This document shows positions 9,281 to 10,698 of a stretch of DNA of 10,698 nt, one piece after another (within the stretch, counting starts at the first letter, position 1; every line of letters starts with the position of its first letter). This DNA comes from Thoreauomyces humboldtii (Eukaryota; Chytridiomycota; Chytridiomycetes; Spizellomycetales; Powellomycetaceae): NCBI GenBank assembly GCA_027596035.1, contig JADGJA010000787.1:1-10698 (forward strand), in the 5' to 3' direction. The notes under the pieces are model-generated. The model made no database searches. It was not told where the DNA came from and saw only the letters and a program-made list of their open reading frames with translations. The position numbers and the translations under genes are program-made.

Positions 9281-9714
9281 TGGCATGCGTGAGGGAGCGT
9301 TACGGAGGGCAGGAGACACTATATTGAGACGACTCGGGTCCTGTGGGCTGTTATTGCTTCGTCTTGTTTGCCATCTCTTGCTTGTCCTTCTCTCTTCACT
9401 TTCTTTGGGGCTTTGGGATCTTTGGAGTCGTTGTCAATAAGATTCGTTTTTCGCCAAACAACCCAGTTTTATGGCCCCCCCACGAGTTCTATGTGCACGG
9501 CTGACTTTCATCCGAGGCGAACCTCAGCGCAACGGCCATCAAGAGTCTCGCTTCCCAACTGTGCTTTAGACAGCTCCCCCTTAAACAGTCGCAAGACTTG
9601 ACGCCGTCCGTCATCTAAATCCATTGCACTGTGCCCAGCGCATTCATTTCCCTGGACAATTCCGCAACGTCTTATCAAACGCTAAGACTCCTTCAAGGCT
9701 CAGTAACCAACAAC
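9281..9714. other. Interval between copies 5 and 6
   Basis: No gene found. It holds the copy 5 3' flank and the copy 6 promoter, which are in tandem. T-rich and CT-rich stretches (about 9345-9445) and an AATAAG at 9436-9441 may mark the copy 5 polyadenylation region. No TATA box stands out near 9715. Confidence 0.5.
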
Positions 9715-10183
9715 ATGAACAACCAGCAGCACCCCAGCTCTGCCGAGCCTGCGATCCGTAAGTCAAAGGTCAGCTTCGCAAGCCAACCTGTCATGTCTGA
9801 CTACTCCTCCGTCTTTCGTTTTTGCAGCATTCACACCCGCCAACTACCTAAAGGAGGCTTGTGGCCGTCAGGAGACGTACGACGTCGCCAAGGCAAAGAA
9901 GCTGCAAGACATCAAAGTGGGGGTTTTCGATCGAGTCTGTCAGGCCTTTTCCTTCGAGATGCCCTCACGCGGCTGTTCAGCAATCTCCGCCGAGGTCGAA
10001 GTGTGGGATGTCAGCGATGATCTCTGTGATTGGCTCAAGAGCGAAATCACAGCCGATCTGATGGCCCTGGGATGGGAGGATGTGTCCTGTTACATGAACT
10101 GTGAGGAACTGTGTGTGGAGGCTCGGGTGCCTGATCACATTGTTCAGAGGGCAGATGCGATGCAGGTTGAAACTATAGAGTGA
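9715..10183 (+). CDS. Six-copy family, copy 6, intact (132 aa)
   Basis: Intact member. Exon 1 is 9715-9757 (43 nt, MNNQQHPSSAEPAI plus one base), the intron 9758-9827 (70 nt, GTAAGT...TGCAG, phase 1), exon 2 9828-10183. Residues 15-22 read PFTPANYL, matching the SPxxYL position. A charged helix (about 23-50) runs to DRVCQAF. SAISAEVEV (about 63-71) fills the LSA position, then DWLKSEITADLMALGWEDV forms the Trp-led helix with the GWE motif, and ELCVEARVP ends the conserved part. It has six Cys, more than its relatives, but no signal peptide, so they are probably not disulfide-bonded. This copy has the best donor site of the family and is the best reference for the full-length protein. Function unknown; a soluble alpha-beta-alpha-beta-beta arrangement is inferred from the alternation of hydrophobic residues. 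Confidence 0.85.
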
Positions 10184-10257
10184 GAAGGGAGTGTGACCGA
10201 GGAGTCAGCGGTAACACCGGGAAGAAGCTGTTTCCTCTTTGTTATTGAGTTAAATGA

Positions 10258-10504
10258 ATGGAGATCAAAACTCGACGTTTTTTGGACTCCATTCAAGCCA
10301 AGAGCGCGTTCGCTCGACTGCCGCTCCCGCAGCTAGACGTCGAATTCAGGTCTATTCACAAACAAAAATTGGGATTCATGAAGGAGTGGGATGCGAAAGG
10401 ACGGCGCATGTCCGTAAGCTCCGTACTGTATGAAGCCGATGCGTTACGAGACCCTGTCAAATTGGTCATGCTATGCGTGGTTGCAGGAAGCTGGTCGTGA
10501 CTGA
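10258..10504 (+). CDS. Possible small two-exon gene (57 aa)
   Basis: Exon 1 is 10258-10413, with a strong donor GTAAGC. The intron is 10414-10486 (73 nt, ending TTGCAG) and exon 2 10487-10504, giving 57 aa. The start MEIKTRRFLDSIQAK has FLxxIQxK spaced like FLKDVQLRK of copy 2, but the rest (DVEFRSIHKQKLGFMKEW) does not follow the family and there is no GWE motif. Read without splicing the frame stops at 10500. It may be a truncated, diverged family copy, an unrelated micro-gene or chance. Confidence 0.3.
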
Positions 10505-10671
10505 TTAAAGGTCAAGGGACGTTTGTCTGTCTCCTCCTCTGAAATGATGGCAGAGTGTAGAGGCACTGTGCGGCCGACGATGCGATTGGGTTTTCCGTTG
10601 AGCGACTTTCCTTTCGAGAAGGATGATATGAAGCCAGGTGTTTTGACACTCGAACACAGGGCCATCCGTTC

Positions 10672-10698
10672 CACACACACACACACACACACACACAC
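10672..10698. repeat. (CA)n microsatellite running off the window
   Basis: Thirteen and a half CA units reach the last base, so the true length is unknown. Minus-strand frames starting MCVCVCVC come from this repeat and are not genes. Confidence 0.95.

Noticed and set aside
10471..10698. Minus-strand frames starting MCVCVCVC
   Set aside because: They are produced by the (CA)n repeat and have no coding signal beyond it.

Overview
This window is nuclear DNA from a fungus, probably Dikarya. The evidence is a cytosolic HSP70 gene with six short spliceosomal introns (68-78 nt, GT-AG), an intron-containing tRNA-Gly, a signal-peptide-bearing small secreted protein of a type common in fungi, and short 5' exons with GTRNGY-like donors. 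The number of HSP70 introns leans towards Basidiomycota, but the sequence alone does not settle the phylum.

Layout. 1-724 holds only a doubtful reading frame. 725-3096 (-) is a complete seven-exon HSP70 (642 aa, ending EEVD), with a TATA box and a gapped heat-shock element upstream. 3609-10183 is occupied by six diverged copies of one small protein family that I cannot name: copy 1 (3609-4017, +), copy 2 (5182-5582, -), copy 3 (5548-6105, -), copy 4 (7685-8146, -), copy 5 (8841-9280, +) and copy 6 (9715-10183, +). Set among them are a tRNA-Gly(GCC) (4475-4556, +) and a secreted 191-aa protein (6834-7476, +). A small two-exon reading frame (10258-10504, +) and a (CA)n microsatellite (10672-10698) close the window.

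The family is the main discovery. Every copy has a tiny first exon (7-43 nt, always 1 mod 3), then a phase-1 intron of 61-81 nt, then an exon opening with a motif like SPxxYL. This is followed by a charged helical stretch ending near IYxAF, a short segment around LSA, a Trp-led helix ending in GW(E/K)xV, and a short strand ending in V/I-P. No copy shows a signal peptide or membrane segment. Copies 2 (111 aa) and 6 (132 aa) are intact. Copies 1, 4 and 5 each need one frameshift in the middle of exon 2. Copy 3 has two compensating indels and stays open (131 aa with a second intron). All the single-base breaks lie at short homopolymers, so real birth-and-death decay must be separated from sequence error.

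How the genes may relate: HSP70 and copy 1 are divergent across about 510 bp carrying HSE- and STRE-like motifs. Copy 3 and the secreted protein are divergent across about 730 bp. The function of the array is unknown, and co-regulation with HSP70 is only an inference.
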